From assembly GCA_023014485.1 (NCBI GenBank), contig JAJOZX010005779.1, forward strand, positions 124,001 to 188,000: DNA of 64,000 nucleotides, in the 5' to 3' direction. Below, piece by piece: positions 53,201 through 62,945 of this stretch. The position numbers were made by a program, and so were the translations under genes. How positions within the stretch are numbered: position 1 is the stretch's first letter; every line of letters starts with the position of its first letter. Under the pieces are notes generated by a model. The model searched no databases. It was not told where the DNA came from and saw only the letters and a program-made list of their open reading frames with translations. Source of the stretch: Bathynomus jamesi (Eukaryota; Arthropoda; Malacostraca; Isopoda; Cirolanidae).

Positions 53201-54071
53201 CACATTTCCAAAATCTCACATTTGAGGAGCTGACAGAACAATGTGTGAACCTTAGTACTACACTACACTTTAAGGGACAATCTGACTTGGATGGCAGAGA
53301 GCTTGCACAGGAGCTGAAGAACTTGCCTGACTTGCCATCAAAGACCATATCCTTGCTTGAACTGCTGACATTTATCCATGAAAGGGAGCTCTCTGAAATA
53401 TATCCAAATTTGTGGACTGCTCTCAGAATTGGTCTTACTCTTCCAGTCACTGTTGCTGAAGCAGAGAGGAGCTTTTCAAAGCTGAAGCTCATCAAATCCT
53501 ACCTGAGGTCAACTATGTCACAGGAACGCCTTACCGGTCTGGCCATCATCAGTATAAATCATACAATTGCTGAGCAGATTTCATATGATGATTTAATTCA
53601 TGACTTTGCATCAAGGAAGGTAAGAAGAGTCAGGCTTTAGATGGCAGTTGTGCTCTGGTGCAATTTATTTTGTTTCTTGTTCAAAGTGTAGCATAATAAT
53701 TACCCTCTCTTAAGTGTCTTATTCTATTTATGTGATAGAGCATTTGTACAATTTAGAAATTTGATTCTCTAGTTTATTTATGGCAGTTGTGCAATTTAAT
53801 TTGTATTTTTCCTGTTCATAGTATCATAATTACATTCTCTTAAGTGAGTTATTCTATTTACGTGATGAAGGATTTGTAAAATTCAGAAATTTGAGTCTTT
53901 GTTTTGGTTCTGAAGTTCCAACAATTAGTCCAATAAAAAGTTATTTTGTGAAAGAGTTATGTCTGTCCTTTATTTTGGGGGGATTCGAATGTGTGTGTGT
54001 TGGCGAACAGGGGGGGGGGGCGCTGAAGGTGAGGTTCGCCCAGGGCGTCATGTAAGCTAGGACCGCCACTG
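50252..54071 (+). mobile_element. hAT element with three-exon transposase gene, 3820 bp
   Basis: Ends 'cagtggcggttcctcatatg' (left) and 'gtaagctaggaccgccactg' (right), giving an inverted repeat of CAGTGGCGGT-(T)CCT. Exact 8-bp target duplication ATCATCCC (50244-50251 and 54072-54079). It is inserted in BEL-1 at the RT/RNase H boundary. It is the full-length relative of the 633-bp derivative at 31314-31946. Confidence 0.97.
50646..53640 (+). CDS. hAT transposase (TTF zinc finger, ZMYM1-like), three exons
   Basis: Proposed exons: 50646-50730 (basic start 'MDKKRSKLSGAQFRKKRKEE'), 50969-51154, and 51408-53640. Introns have GT (gtatag, gtgagt) and AG ends, and phases match across both joins. Exon 3 carries a TTF-type zinc finger ('SWLVYSLKNNSLFCFCCTLF'), then 'ILDCTPDISHTEQLSVVIRV' (first Asp). 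The second-Asp region is 'DCRGQSYDNGANMRGKNKGV', followed by 'VPCGAHSLNLLV' (C-x2-H). The C-terminal dimerisation domain reads 'LPVTVAEAERSFSKLKLIKS'. One frameshift at about 52270 (TAA at 52271) divides it into 51408-52273 and 52285-53640. No other lesion is evident. Confidence 0.9.
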
Positions 54072-54079
54072 ATCATCCC

Positions 54080-54542
54080 ACCCAACATTTGTCCTCCAAA
54101 TTTCTTGGAGGAGAATCTTTGATTTTATTGTTGAAGGCAGGAATAGACCCATAGGATCAAAAATTTTGGAAGCCTCTGATAATATTTGTCTTTTAGTATT
54201 TGCTTCCTCATCAAGTTTAAAACCTTTAGTACAGATTGAATCATGACTGTTAGAAGTTTCCTCCAAATACCAGTTCATACCTAAAGTTTTAACTCTGTCT
54301 GATGGCTCAGTAAGACCATTATTATCCTTTAAAATCTTTTTGTTTAAATCCTCATCATTTGAAATCCACTCTCTAAGTTCAAAGTTACCTTGTTGCATAA
54401 TGTTTTGAGAATGTTCATAGACTTCAGATAATTCAGATTTTGTTGTTGTTGAGCCTATTAGATTGTCTACGTAAAAATGTTCCTTAAGGAAGTTCAATGT
54501 TAAAGAGTTATTAAACTGGTTCAAATGATGTCCAATTGTCAT
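54080..54542 (-). pseudogene. BEL-1 RT, C-terminal part
   Basis: The minus strand reads 'LNFLKEHFYVDNLIGSTTTK' and the RT thumb ('FDPMGLFLPSTIKSKILLQE'). The active site is Y-V-D-N, where BEL RTs have Y-V-D-D, so a catalytic Asp is lost. The frame shifts from the preceding RT part at about 54540. It is cut at its 3' side by the hAT. Confidence 0.88.
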
Positions 54543-55015
54543 GCTAATAGGCTAGGTGAGCAATTGGCTCCAAACAACACAACATTAAATCTATAGGTTA
54601 TGAACCCTTTATTCAAATCAAATGGATCCTTGAACCATAAGAACCTAAGTTGGTTCTTATCATATTCATTTTTAAGATTTATTCTCAAAAATGCCTTTGA
54701 AATGTCACTTTGTACGGCATATTTATCCAACCTGAACCTCAGTAAGATCTTCACAAGGTCAAAAATGAGATTAGGACCCTCAATCAGGCAATCATTCAAA
54801 CTGTGTTTATCACTGTCTTTGAGGCTACAGTTATATACTACTCTGAGTTTTGTTGTTGGGGCATCTTGTCGATAAACCCCCCTGTGGGTTAAATAATGAC
54901 AACCATCTTTTTTAAAAGGGTTATTTGTTACTTCTTCAATGAAGCCTTTCTGTAGCTGTTCTTTGAAGACATCATTATATATTTGAATATTATTATCTTG
55001 TTTGAGTTTTTTCAT
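54539..55015 (-). pseudogene. BEL-1 RT, N-terminal part
   Basis: Minus-strand RT fingers and palm: 'DAPTTKLRVVYNCSLKDSDK', 'SLNDCLIEGPNLIFDLVKIL', 'AVQSDISKAFLRINLKNEYD' (first catalytic Asp), 'FLWFKDP'. Upstream it joins a linker after another break at about 55020-55080. Confidence 0.9.
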
Positions 55016-55078
55016 TACTTTATATAAATGTCCTTTAGCTACTTTGAGATTGTCTCTTAAAGTTGGACAATTTATTTT

Positions 55079-55327
55079 TCAAGGTAACTCAATAAAATAA
55101 CTATTGTCTTTGCACTGAATGGTGTCTTCAAATCTTTCTACTATTAACTGATCTTCTGAAGTTTGATTTGTGTCATGTATACCCACAGATTCTAGCAACC
55201 ATAAAGTTTGAATTGCCTCATCCAGAGTTTCATTTGATAGTGATGAATTAATGTTCTCAGTTGATATAATATTATTCAAAGTGTTGCTATTCTTACAGGT
55301 GTTATGTAGGACTGAGTTGAGGCACAT
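55079..55327 (-). pseudogene. BEL-1 protease-RT linker
   Basis: A minus-strand frame with 'NETLDEAIQTLWLLESVGIH' and 'ERFEDTIQCKDNSYFIELP', the BEL linker in which 'FWELESIGI'-like and 'Y-V-LP' motifs precede RT (compare BEL-2). It is separated from protease by a short frame break near 55330. Confidence 0.78.
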
Positions 55328-55339
55328 AGTATTTGTTAG

Positions 55340-55863
55340 TCATGAACTATTTTGGTTTAGGTCTAGGTTGTATTTGGATAGGTCACCCAAAGGGGCTATC
55401 CCTGATGGAGTCTGAATAGCTATACCATTACCTATCTTCACTATGCCCTTATGAATAAGATTAATATAATCTGCCCCCATTAACATTTCAGTGTTAGCTA
55501 CTGTGTTGTTAGTGATATGTCTATCAGCTATTTTGTAGTGTTTTCCCAAATGATTTATGGTTTGTTCTAGTTTGGGTATAACCAGTTTGTTTTGTCCTAC
55601 TTTAGAAATAATAACTGCTTCAATTTTCTCTAATTTATTTTCAAAATGTAGTTCCAGGTCAATTGTCTTATAGCTATTTTTGTCCGAGTTATCCTTAACA
55701 AAGGATGCAATATTGAGTTTTTGTTCATTCGGGTTTGGTGTCAAACCCAATTTATTAACTACATTTTGCGAAACAAATGTTTGTTGAGAACAACAGTCTA
55801 TAAGACATCTCACTGGAGTGGTGCTACCCTCACTATTCACTAAGTCCAAAGTAATAGTTTTCC
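55340..55863 (-). pseudogene. BEL-1 aspartic protease (DUF1758-like)
   Basis: The minus strand reads 'TTPVRCLIDCCSQQTFVSQN' where the D-S/T-G active site would be, here D-C-C, then 'LMGADYINLIHKG' and 'GIAIQTPSGIAPLG', typical of BEL proteases. The frame stays open upstream into minisatellite units (to 56014), so an N-terminal extension of repeated 13-residue blocks would precede the protease if translated. The left copy has the same active-site change. Confidence 0.85.
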
Positions 55864-56754
55864 CTATGGCCAAGGTAGGCCATAAGACCTTTATTGTTTG
55901 GCCCATGGCCAAGTAGGCCATAAGACCTTTATTGTTTGGCCCATGGCCAAGGTAGGCCATAAGACCCTTATTGTTTGGCCCATGGCCAAGGTAGGCCATA
56001 AGACCAAGGTTCAATTGTTATTTGGCCCATGGCCAAGGTAGGCCATAAGACCCTTATTGTTTGGCCCATGGCCAAGGTAGGCCATAAGACCAAGGTTCAA
56101 TTGTTATTTGGCCCATGGCCAAGGTAGGCCATATGACCCTTATTGTTTGGCCCATAGCCAAGGTAGGCCATAAGACCTTTATTGTTTGGCCCATGGCCAA
56201 GGTAGGCCATAAGACCTTTGTTTGGCCCATGGCCAAGGTAGGCCATAAGACCTTTATTGTTTGGCCCATGGCCAAGGTAGGCCATAAGACCTTTATTGTT
56301 TGGCCCATGGCCAAGGTAGGCCATAAGACCTTTATTGTTTGGCCCATGGCCAAGGTAGGCCATAAGACCTTTATTGTTTGGCCCATGGCCAAGGTAGGCC
56401 ATAAGACCTTTATTGTTTGGCTCATGGCCACAGTAAGCCATAAGACCAAGGTTCAGTTGTTTGGCCCATGGACAAGGTAGGCCATAAGACCTTTATTGTT
56501 TGGCTCATGGTCACAGTAGGCCATAAGACCAAGGTTCAGTGTTTGGGCTATGGCCACAGTAGGCCATAAGACCAAGGTTCAGTGTTTGGGCTATGGCCAA
56601 AGTAGGCCATAAGACCAAGGTTCAGTGTTTGGGCTATGGCCAAAGTAGGCCATAAGACCAAGGTTCAGTGTTTGGGCTATGGCCAAAGTAGGCCATAAGA
56701 CCAAGGTTCAGTGTTTGGGCTATGGCCAAAGTAGGCCATAAGACCCTTTTGAGT
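55864..56754. repeat. 39/43-bp minisatellite in BEL-1 (right copy)
   Basis: Same unit types and order as 168-975. It has one unit shortened by two bases ('ggccaagtaggcc') and an extra pair of units near 56445-56525 ('catggacaaggtaggcc') not seen in the left copy. It occupies the gag position of BEL-1. Confidence 0.95.
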
Positions 56755-57264
56755 AACCCATGCAATCCTTGCTTATGTTCAGATAGGTTGAGTGTATTTG
56801 TGGCACATGTAAAGAGTACAGTGTATATATACTGTACATATATATACACACAGATTGCAAGGAATGCATGTGCCTGTTGAAAAAGTCTGTTGAGTGATTC
56901 TTCCTTAAAAGAAGAATTGGATGCTTGGAGTTGTATGCATTTTAAATGCTTGTTCACTAATGTTGTTTAACTGGGGATCGTAATGAAATAGAGGACAAGA
57001 AGAAATTACCAGAGAAGAGAGAGCACAGACAAAACAGTCAAGTTTAAATTTGGTTTAATCCCCCCCAAGTACTTATGTGTCACTCAGGTCTAAGCTTATA
57101 AGAGAATGAGACTCCTTAAATGTAAATGTTTCCTAGTTAGGCCCTAGGTTGTAGACCTAATTAGGCTTGATTAGGTTAGGCTTAGGCTAGACCATTTAGC
57201 CTAATTCTGCAATTTTTGTTAAGTAAGGTTAAGGTTTGTAAATTCCCCACACACGGACCACCAA
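56755..57264 (-). other. BEL-1 leader (right copy)
   Basis: Same as 976-1488, with a small difference in the TA/CA tract (about 56820-56850). It contains the TGG-starting candidate primer-binding site beside the LTR, and no gene. Confidence 0.6.
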
Positions 57265-57982
57265 TGTGAAAAATGCTCTGTATGAATTGGTCCACAATTA
57301 ACCTACCCCTTATTTCTCCAGTCTAACTATAGAGTAGATCAAGTCTAGCCTAGAGGGGTCAGCCTAGAGATTCCGGAAATGGTCCAGAGCGGGCAGATAA
57401 ATTGAGGTCCACAGTATGATTCCTCACCAAACTAGGTTAGGGCAATCTACCTTTACCTTTGTTAAGCTATGAGTTGATGCTGGGTCTTAGGCCACAATGT
57501 AGGCCTAAGTTGTCTGACCCAGCTTAATTTAATGAATCTACCTAAACTGGGCTAAAAATACAATTAGTCACTTACTGCTAGTTATTAGAGAGTCCCTTTT
57601 CCCGTCTTGTTTGTTTATTAAGAGCGTACTTGCTGGTGGGGATCTTTTTCGTTGTCTGTTCTTGTCCCTTCCCCAGTTCCGTCCTCTCGCCCCCGTTCCT
57701 CGTTTTCGTTCTCCTTTGTTCTCCTTTTCGCGGGGCTTTTTCCACCAGCGTCGTGTTGGTTTTTCCTCGGTTGGTTGATCGGTAATGTATATCTATTACC
57801 GAGCACGCTCTTGTCACACAGTATATAAATACTAGTGTGGAGAATAACTCTGGTGAGCAACCAATTGGTTTCATCCACCCAGTTATTGACATAAAAGGAA
57901 TTTAATAATTGTTAGATTAACTACCTACATACTCAGTGAACCATTTTCGTTACCTCCCAACTACCCACTCATCAGTTTTCCA
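57265..57982 (-). repeat. BEL-1 LTR (5' LTR on the coding strand)
   Basis: 718 bp, TGTGAAAAATG to CAGTTTTCCA. Outside it, 57983-58213 equals 2207-2440 of the left copy. Confidence 0.93.
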
Positions 57983-58213
57983 TAGATATGTTGAATGATT
58001 AAAGGAACAAATCATTCATCGCATATCGGTGGGAAAAATACGATGTTTGTACAATATTTAGACACCGTCAAAGATCACATAAACTTAATCAGTAAGAGAT
58101 AGAGAAAATGTACATTCCAGAATAATGAGTTTGTGACGTGTTTATGACAACTTAGAATTTCGGCTCACAGTTGTATAAGAAATAGGCCAGAAATAGGCCT
58201 AGCAACTATTCGT

Positions 58214-58580
58214 AATAGCGTGGGGTAGACACCCCAGTTAGGTTACTTAGGTTCTAGCAAACAATCAAAAGCACTTACCGGTGCGTTGAATTATGTATTC
58301 CTTGAAGCCTACCGTTTTATTCCTGTGTCCCACAACAGCCTACCTAACTCTCTCTTACATTTGTTACCTTACATTTGTTACCTTAGATTCATCACCTAAT
58401 TTTACTCAGCACCTTAGATTAGGTCAGATAGGAAAAAACATGTCTAGGCCAGACCAAAGCAATACGAACAGCCCGTTGGTTCGTTTATGGCTTCGTCTTG
58501 CCATTCAGCTTAGATTTAGTGATATTTACTCTTTAGTGACTTTTAGACTATATACATATATATACATACACGTCACCTCA
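58214..58580 (-). repeat. Gypsy LTR (3' LTR on the coding strand)
   Basis: Ends 'cacgtcacctca' at 58580. On the minus strand it is preceded by the purine tract 'aggggaggag', the polypurine tract. It lacks a ~62-bp block present in the other LTR (about 63092-63158), replaced by a short duplicated 'acatttgttacctt'. The first bases at the outer edge are altered. Confidence 0.88.
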
Positions 58581-58588
58581 CTCCTCCC

Positions 58589-60034
58589 CTACAAGTTTAG
58601 TCTGTCAGGGGGATGAGGGACCCTAGACGACCTGCGGAGCGGGGTTGATGTAGTAGGATCAGGTGCAACCTGTATAGGCGGGCAAGTTGAACCATTTTCC
58701 GGAGGATCAGTTCTCTCTTCCGGAAGACTCTGGTCCTTCTGCACTTCCCGTTCCCATATCTGGTCCTGATGGCGTTTAATAGAACGACCATCTTCTAGTT
58801 GGCACTTGAAGGAAACAGGGCCCGTTCTCTCCTGCACAGTTGCAGGAACCCATTTTGGTCCAGCCCCATAGTTGCGAATCACAACTGGATCATTAGGTTT
58901 CGCTTCTAGAACTCTCCCTCTTTTAGTGTCGTGGTACAACTTCTGTTTTTCCTGATGGCGTAAAACTCGTTGTTGTAACATTTCGTTTGGACGTAACAAA
59001 TCAAAAACTGAACGAATTCCCCGGCCAATCAGAAGTTTAGAGGGAGACACCCCTGTCGTGGTGTGTGGTGTTATTCGATATTTGGACAAAAATTTATCCA
59101 ACACCACTTGCATTTCCTCCCCACGAGAATGACGCAAGGCCGACTTGAAAGTACGGACCATGTTTTCCGCGAGACCGTTAGTAGATGGGTGGAAAACACT
59201 AGACCGGACATGTCTAATGCCATTTAGGTGGACGAAGGAACGAAATTCCTCACTGGTAAAACAAGTACCATTGTCGGAAACCAGGACTACGGGTAAACCC
59301 CATCGAGCGAAAACTGAACGGAGTAAGCGAATCGTTACACCCGAAGTCGTGGAAGTGGTTGGAAAAATTTCCACCCACTTAGAGTAGGCGTCCACCATGA
59401 CTAGGAAATAAATATTATTTATAGGACCTGCATAGTCAACATGGATCCTATGCCACGGTATAGTAGGCCATTCCCAAGGATGAAGTGGACTTTTCCTTGG
59501 GAGATCTCTGTTCTCTAGGCAGCTTTGACAGGAACGAACCAATGATTCGAGTTCTCCATCTAAACCAGGCCACCAGAAATAAGCTCTCGCCAGCTCTTTC
59601 ATTTTTGTTGCGCCCATGTGTTCAGCGTGAAGTTCCTTCACTAAATTCGACCTGCCTTTATTTGGAATAATCACTCTATGGCCCCATAAAAGACAGCCAT
59701 TTTGAATAGAGAGGCCAGACTGACGCTGAATAAAAGGCTGTAATTCACTCTCAACCTTAGTAGGCCAACCAACTGAGCAGAAATGGATGACCCTAGACAG
59801 AATAGGGTCTGATTTTGTCCACTGCTCTATTTGTACTGCAGATACTGGAGTGGATTCCAAAAACTCCACCAAGTGAACCCATTCTGTAGGTATAGGTACA
59901 CAATCATTTGGATTTTCTAAGGGCAACCTACTTAGCGCATCAGCCGTACCTAGAAGTTTACCTGACCGATGTACTAAGTCAAATTTATAGGCTTGTAGAA
60001 TCAGTGCCCATCGTTGAATCCTACCTGAGGCCAT
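58589..60034 (-). CDS. Gypsy RNase H end and integrase
   Basis: A 481-codon frame. It starts in the RNase H C terminus ('RIQRWALILQAYKFDLVHRS', 'LGTADALSRLP'). The integrase zinc region has 'HAEHMGATKMKELARAYFWW' and 'CQSCLENR'. The core has 'IHVDYAGPI' (first Asp), 'LVSDNGTCFTSEEF' (second Asp) and 'STNGLAENMVRTFKSAL' (Glu). The C-terminal part binds nucleic acid and ends 'RRSSRVPHPPDRLNL'. It resembles the K02A2.6-like Gypsy group. Catalytic residues are retained, with a frameshift from the RT ORF at about 60030. Confidence 0.92.
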   Translation of the reverse strand: MASGRIQRWALILQAYKFDLVHRSGKLLGTADALSRLPLENPNDCVPIPTEWVHLVEFLESTPVSAVQIEQWTKSDPILSRVIHFCSVGWPTKVESELQPFIQRQSGLSIQNGCLLWGHRVIIPNKGRSNLVKELHAEHMGATKMKELARAYFWWPGLDGELESLVRSCQSCLENRDLPRKSPLHPWEWPTIPWHRIHVDYAGPINNIYFLVMVDAYSKWVEIFPTTSTTSGVTIRLLRSVFARWGLPVVLVSDNGTCFTSEEFRSFVHLNGIRHVRSSVFHPSTNGLAENMVRTFKSALRHSRGEEMQVVLDKFLSKYRITPHTTTGVSPSKLLIGRGIRSVFDLLRPNEMLQQRVLRHQEKQKLYHDTKRGRVLEAKPNDPVVIRNYGAGPKWVPATVQERTGPVSFKCQLEDGRSIKRHQDQIWEREVQKDQSLPEERTDPPENGSTCPPIQVAPDPTTSTPLRRSSRVPHPPDRLNL

Positions 60035-61073
60035 AACTGGAATATTTATTAGGTGAAAATAAACCTAAAAGAGGCTTATGGTCAGTAATTAGTTTAAATT
60101 CATGACCCCATAGATAGAAATGAAATTTTTTTACTGCAAATACTAAGGCTAATGCTTCACGTTCCACTTGTGCATATCGTCTTTCCGTCTCAGTTAGTGT
60201 TCTAGAAGCAAAACAGATAGGCCTATCTACACCATCAATGTGGTGAGATAACACTGCCCCAATTCCATAAGAACTGCTGTCTGCTGAAACTACGAGAGGA
60301 AGTTTAGGATCATAATGCACTAGGAGAGTGGACTTTAGTAGTACGTCCTTGGAAGCCTCAAATGCTTCCTTTTGAGTTTTCTCCCATCTCCACTGTTCCC
60401 CAGATCGTAATAGCTTATTTAGGGGTTCAAGGAAAGTCGATGCATTAGGCAAAAATTTCCTATACAAATTTAGGAGACCTAAATAAGCTTGTAACTGTGT
60501 GATGTTTTGTGGAGGTGGTGCCTTTTCTATTGCTTCTAGTTTATCCACCGTTGGATGAATGCCTGAGGCATCTATGCGGAACCCTAAATATGAAACCTCG
60601 TTAGTGACCCATGAACACTTTTCTCTCTTTAGCTTAAGTCCAGCATCCCGGAGTCTTTTTAGAACCGTGGTTAATCTAGTTAGGTGTTCTTTTTTAGTCG
60701 AACCTGAAATGAGGACATCATCTAGAAAGCAAAGTACCCCTGGAATGTGACCTAGAACTTGGTCCATTGTCCTCTGAAAAATACCTGGAGCCGATGCTAT
60801 TCCATAGCATAGCCTATTGTACTTATATAGGCCTCGGTGCGTATTTATGATAGTTAATTCTTTAGAGTTTTCATCTAAACTTAGTTGAGCATAGGCTTGG
60901 GACATATCGAGTTTTGTGAAATATTTTCCCCCAGCAAGAGAGCTAAATAATTCATCAGGCTTGGGTATAGGATAGCAATCTAGAAGGACGGCTCTATTTG
61001 CTGTTAAACGGTAATCCCCGCATAACCGCACGGACTTGTCCGGTTTTAGTACAGGAACTACGGGGCAGCCCAC
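60021..61073 (-). CDS. Gypsy reverse transcriptase and RNase H
   Basis: A 350-codon frame with RT motifs 'VPVLKPDKSVRLCGDYRLTA', 'FTKLDMSQAYAQLSLDENSK', 'LCYGIASAPGIFQRTMDQVL' and 'VLCFLDDVLISG' (F-L-D-D active site). The RNase H start has 'LVVSADSSSYGIGAVLSH' and 'EREALALVFAVKKFHFYLWG'. All RT catalytic Asp residues are present. It is separated from protease by two frame changes between 61070 and 61145. Confidence 0.92.
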   Translation of the reverse strand: MGCPVVPVLKPDKSVRLCGDYRLTANRAVLLDCYPIPKPDELFSSLAGGKYFTKLDMSQAYAQLSLDENSKELTIINTHRGLYKYNRLCYGIASAPGIFQRTMDQVLGHIPGVLCFLDDVLISGSTKKEHLTRLTTVLKRLRDAGLKLKREKCSWVTNEVSYLGFRIDASGIHPTVDKLEAIEKAPPPQNITQLQAYLGLLNLYRKFLPNASTFLEPLNKLLRSGEQWRWEKTQKEAFEASKDVLLKSTLLVHYDPKLPLVVSADSSSYGIGAVLSHHIDGVDRPICFASRTLTETERRYAQVEREALALVFAVKKFHFYLWGHEFKLITDHKPLLGLFSPNKYSSYGLR

Positions 61074-61118
61074 TTAGCGTGTGTGACTGGTTCAATAATT
61101 TTATCTTTTAGCAGCCTG

Positions 61119-61778
61119 TCAATTTCTAAATCTACCTTCTCCCGCAGTGCATGCGCAAATTGAACGAGCCTTACAAAATTTCGGAGTTACATTAGGATCT
61201 ACTTCTATGCAGACCTGATGGCCTTTTAGGTTGCCTACTTCAGGCCCAAAAATAGAAGAAAACTCCCTTAACAATGAGTCTATGTCAGATGGATATGAAA
61301 GTGTATGCACATCTGCCTGACCCCTTGGCAAGATTTTGTCAATTGGCATTTCCAAAGCATCAATCCAATCACGGCCTAGTAGAGTAGGCCCTTGCTCATC
61401 CACCACTAAAAGGGTTAAGGGATGAGACAAAGTTTTCTGGTTAAGTGTAACTGTGACGTATGCTTCTCCACAAATAGGTATTTTTATGTCCCCGTACTTC
61501 TTCAAAATCGTTTTAGATGCATGTAGTTTAGGTGTGTTTTTGAAAATCTTATCAAAAACTACCTTGGACATGACCGTCCGGGCAGCACCCGTATCCAATT
61601 CTAGAGGAACTGTAATTCCATTTAGGCCTACCTCTACAATATATGGGCCTGTATTTTCCCCACTTTGCTGCTCATAGAATAGGTACTCCACTCCAATGTT
61701 CGAAGTATTTCCCTTTTGAGGATTTATACTAGAAATGTTAAAATTAGAATTTTCACCCTTTGTTTCTTTGCAAAACAC
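61119..61778 (-). CDS. Gypsy aspartic protease
   Basis: The frame contains 'VPLELDTGAARTVMSKVVFD' with an intact D-T-G, then 'LLGRDWIDALE', the retropepsin C-terminal motif, and the start of the RT connection. It overlaps gag by 55 bp in the -1 frame (61724-61778), which fits programmed -1 frameshifting for pol expression. The true N terminus is set by that shift, not by the first Met. Confidence 0.9.
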   Translation of the reverse strand: MFCKETKGENSNFNISSINPQKGNTSNIGVEYLFYEQQSGENTGPYIVEVGLNGITVPLELDTGAARTVMSKVVFDKIFKNTPKLHASKTILKKYGDIKIPICGEAYVTVTLNQKTLSHPLTLLVVDEQGPTLLGRDWIDALEMPIDKILPRGQADVHTLSYPSDIDSLLREFSSIFGPEVGNLKGHQVCIEVDPNVTPKFCKARSICACTAGEGRFRN

Positions 61779-62158
61779 ACTTTAGCTATGTGGCCTATTT
61801 TACTACAGTTTCGGCAAACTGCTTCTTTAAAAGGGCAATCTTTCTTCCAATGGTGTTTTCCACACCCTGTACATGGCTTGGAAGGCTTTGTAGAATTAGT
61901 AGGCTTAGTCGTATTCGCCTCATACCTTTTATTTGCCTGTCTAGTAGGCTCGTTAGGTCTGCCAGGCCTAGAAGATTTAAAGCTATTTACGTGTTGGGCT
62001 TTACTACTATGATTTCCAAAAGCTCTAACATCTTTAGCAGCTGCTTCTCTAGCCGTAGCTATTTCTACAGCCTGACTAAAAGTTAGGTCCTGTATGGCTA
62101 ATAGGGCTCTCTGGGTAGACTCCTCTTTGAGACCCATTACAAACCTATCTCTTAGCAT
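61724..62158 (-). CDS. Gypsy gag C-terminal part with zinc knuckles
   Basis: 'RDRFVMGLKEESTQRALLAI' is the end of the Ty3-type retrotransposon gag domain. A basic linker follows, then two knuckles 'CTGCGKHHWKKDC' and 'CRNCSKIGHIAKVC'. It is in the same frame as 62297-62533, separated only by a TAA at 62297-62299. The frame between them is open. Confidence 0.9.
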   Translation of the reverse strand: MLRDRFVMGLKEESTQRALLAIQDLTFSQAVEIATAREAAAKDVRAFGNHSSKAQHVNSFKSSRPGRPNEPTRQANKRYEANTTKPTNSTKPSKPCTGCGKHHWKKDCPFKEAVCRNCSKIGHIAKVCFAKKQRVKILILTFLV

Positions 62159-62296
62159 TTCATCTAATTTGTCCCCAAATTTACACGTACGGCTATGGCT
62201 TTTTATTCCTGCAACAAACTCTGCAATGTTTTCATTTCCCGTCTGATGCCTTGAATAAAATTTGAAACATTCATAGATGAGAACTACTCGGGGTTT

Positions 62297-62533
62297 TTAG
62301 TGATCGGTTAGGGCCTGTACCAATTCCTTATAGGTGCAAGTTTCCGGTGCTTTAGGAGAAACTAGGTCCATAACTAAACCAAACGTTTTAGGGCCTATTA
62401 TAGTTAAAAAGGTAGGTACCTTCTTAGCATCCGGAATGGAATTTGCCTCGAAAAACAACCTCACCCTAGTGGCATAAGCTTCGAAGTCCTCCCCATTGTC
62501 TTCGTAGGGGCTTATATGGCCAATCACCGACAT
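62297..62533 (-). CDS. Gypsy gag N terminus
   Basis: Starts 'MSVIGHISPYEDNGEDFEAY' and contains 'RVRLFFEANSI' and 'FLTIIGPKTFGLV', the usual start of Gypsy gag in this group. An in-frame TAA ends it. Reading through this stop would join it to the zinc-knuckle part. Confidence 0.88.
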   Translation of the reverse strand: MSVIGHISPYEDNGEDFEAYATRVRLFFEANSIPDAKKVPTFLTIIGPKTFGLVMDLVSPKAPETCTYKELVQALTDH

Positions 62534-62579
62534 GCTAGAGCAAAACCGAATTAGACCAACTCACGTGAAGTAGGTTAGG

Positions 62580-62945
62580 TTAGGTTTAAATTTGGTCTAG
62601 TTACTGAATAGTGAATTTTATTAGAGTTAGGGCTGAATAGTGAATTGTATTAGAGTTAGGGCTGAGTAAGAATTAGTTTTAGAGTTAGGGCTGAGTAGGA
62701 ATTAGTTTTAGAATTAGGGCGGCGGGACCTACGCTATAGTACGGTAGCTTCCCCACACAAACAAACCAAATCGGACGACCCACTAGTCTGCATCCAATTT
62801 TCCAAACAACCACTTGAACCCAATAAGCCAAATTAACCCAATAAGCCAAATTAACCCAATAAGCCAAATTAACCCAATAAGCCAAATTTAACCCAATGAA
62901 CAAAATTTAACCAAATGAGCCAAATCCCATCCTCGTCGCCAAATG
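62580..62945 (-). other. Gypsy leader with two short tandem repeats and primer-binding site
   Basis: 62600-62720 has three to four ~40-bp units around 'attagagttagggctga'. 62815-62900 has four to five units of 18 bp ('aacccaataagccaaatt'). Beside the LTR the minus strand reads 'tttggcgacgaggatggga', a likely primer-binding site starting TGG. No gene. Confidence 0.8.

Larger units (their letters stand above)
46794..57982 (-). mobile_element. BEL/Pao retrotransposon BEL-1, gag-less, carrying a hAT
   Basis: LTRs at 46794-47512 and 57265-57982, coding minus strand. Without the 3.8-kb hAT its length is about 7.4 kb. Present are protease, RT, RNase H, integrase and a C-terminal domain. Where gag should be (between the 5' LTR leader and protease) there is only a 39/43-bp minisatellite. 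No matching target duplication flanks it. The 5' LTR end and its outside flank are repeated at the window start. Confidence 0.92.

Noticed and set aside
46794..57982. Target-site duplication for BEL-1
   Set aside because: Bases outside the two LTRs (ggata and tagat) do not match, so no duplication is claimed.
62815..62900. Regular 18-bp repeat considered as a CRISPR-like array
   Set aside because: There are no unique spacers, the units are directly adjacent, and it lies in the Gypsy leader of a eukaryotic element.
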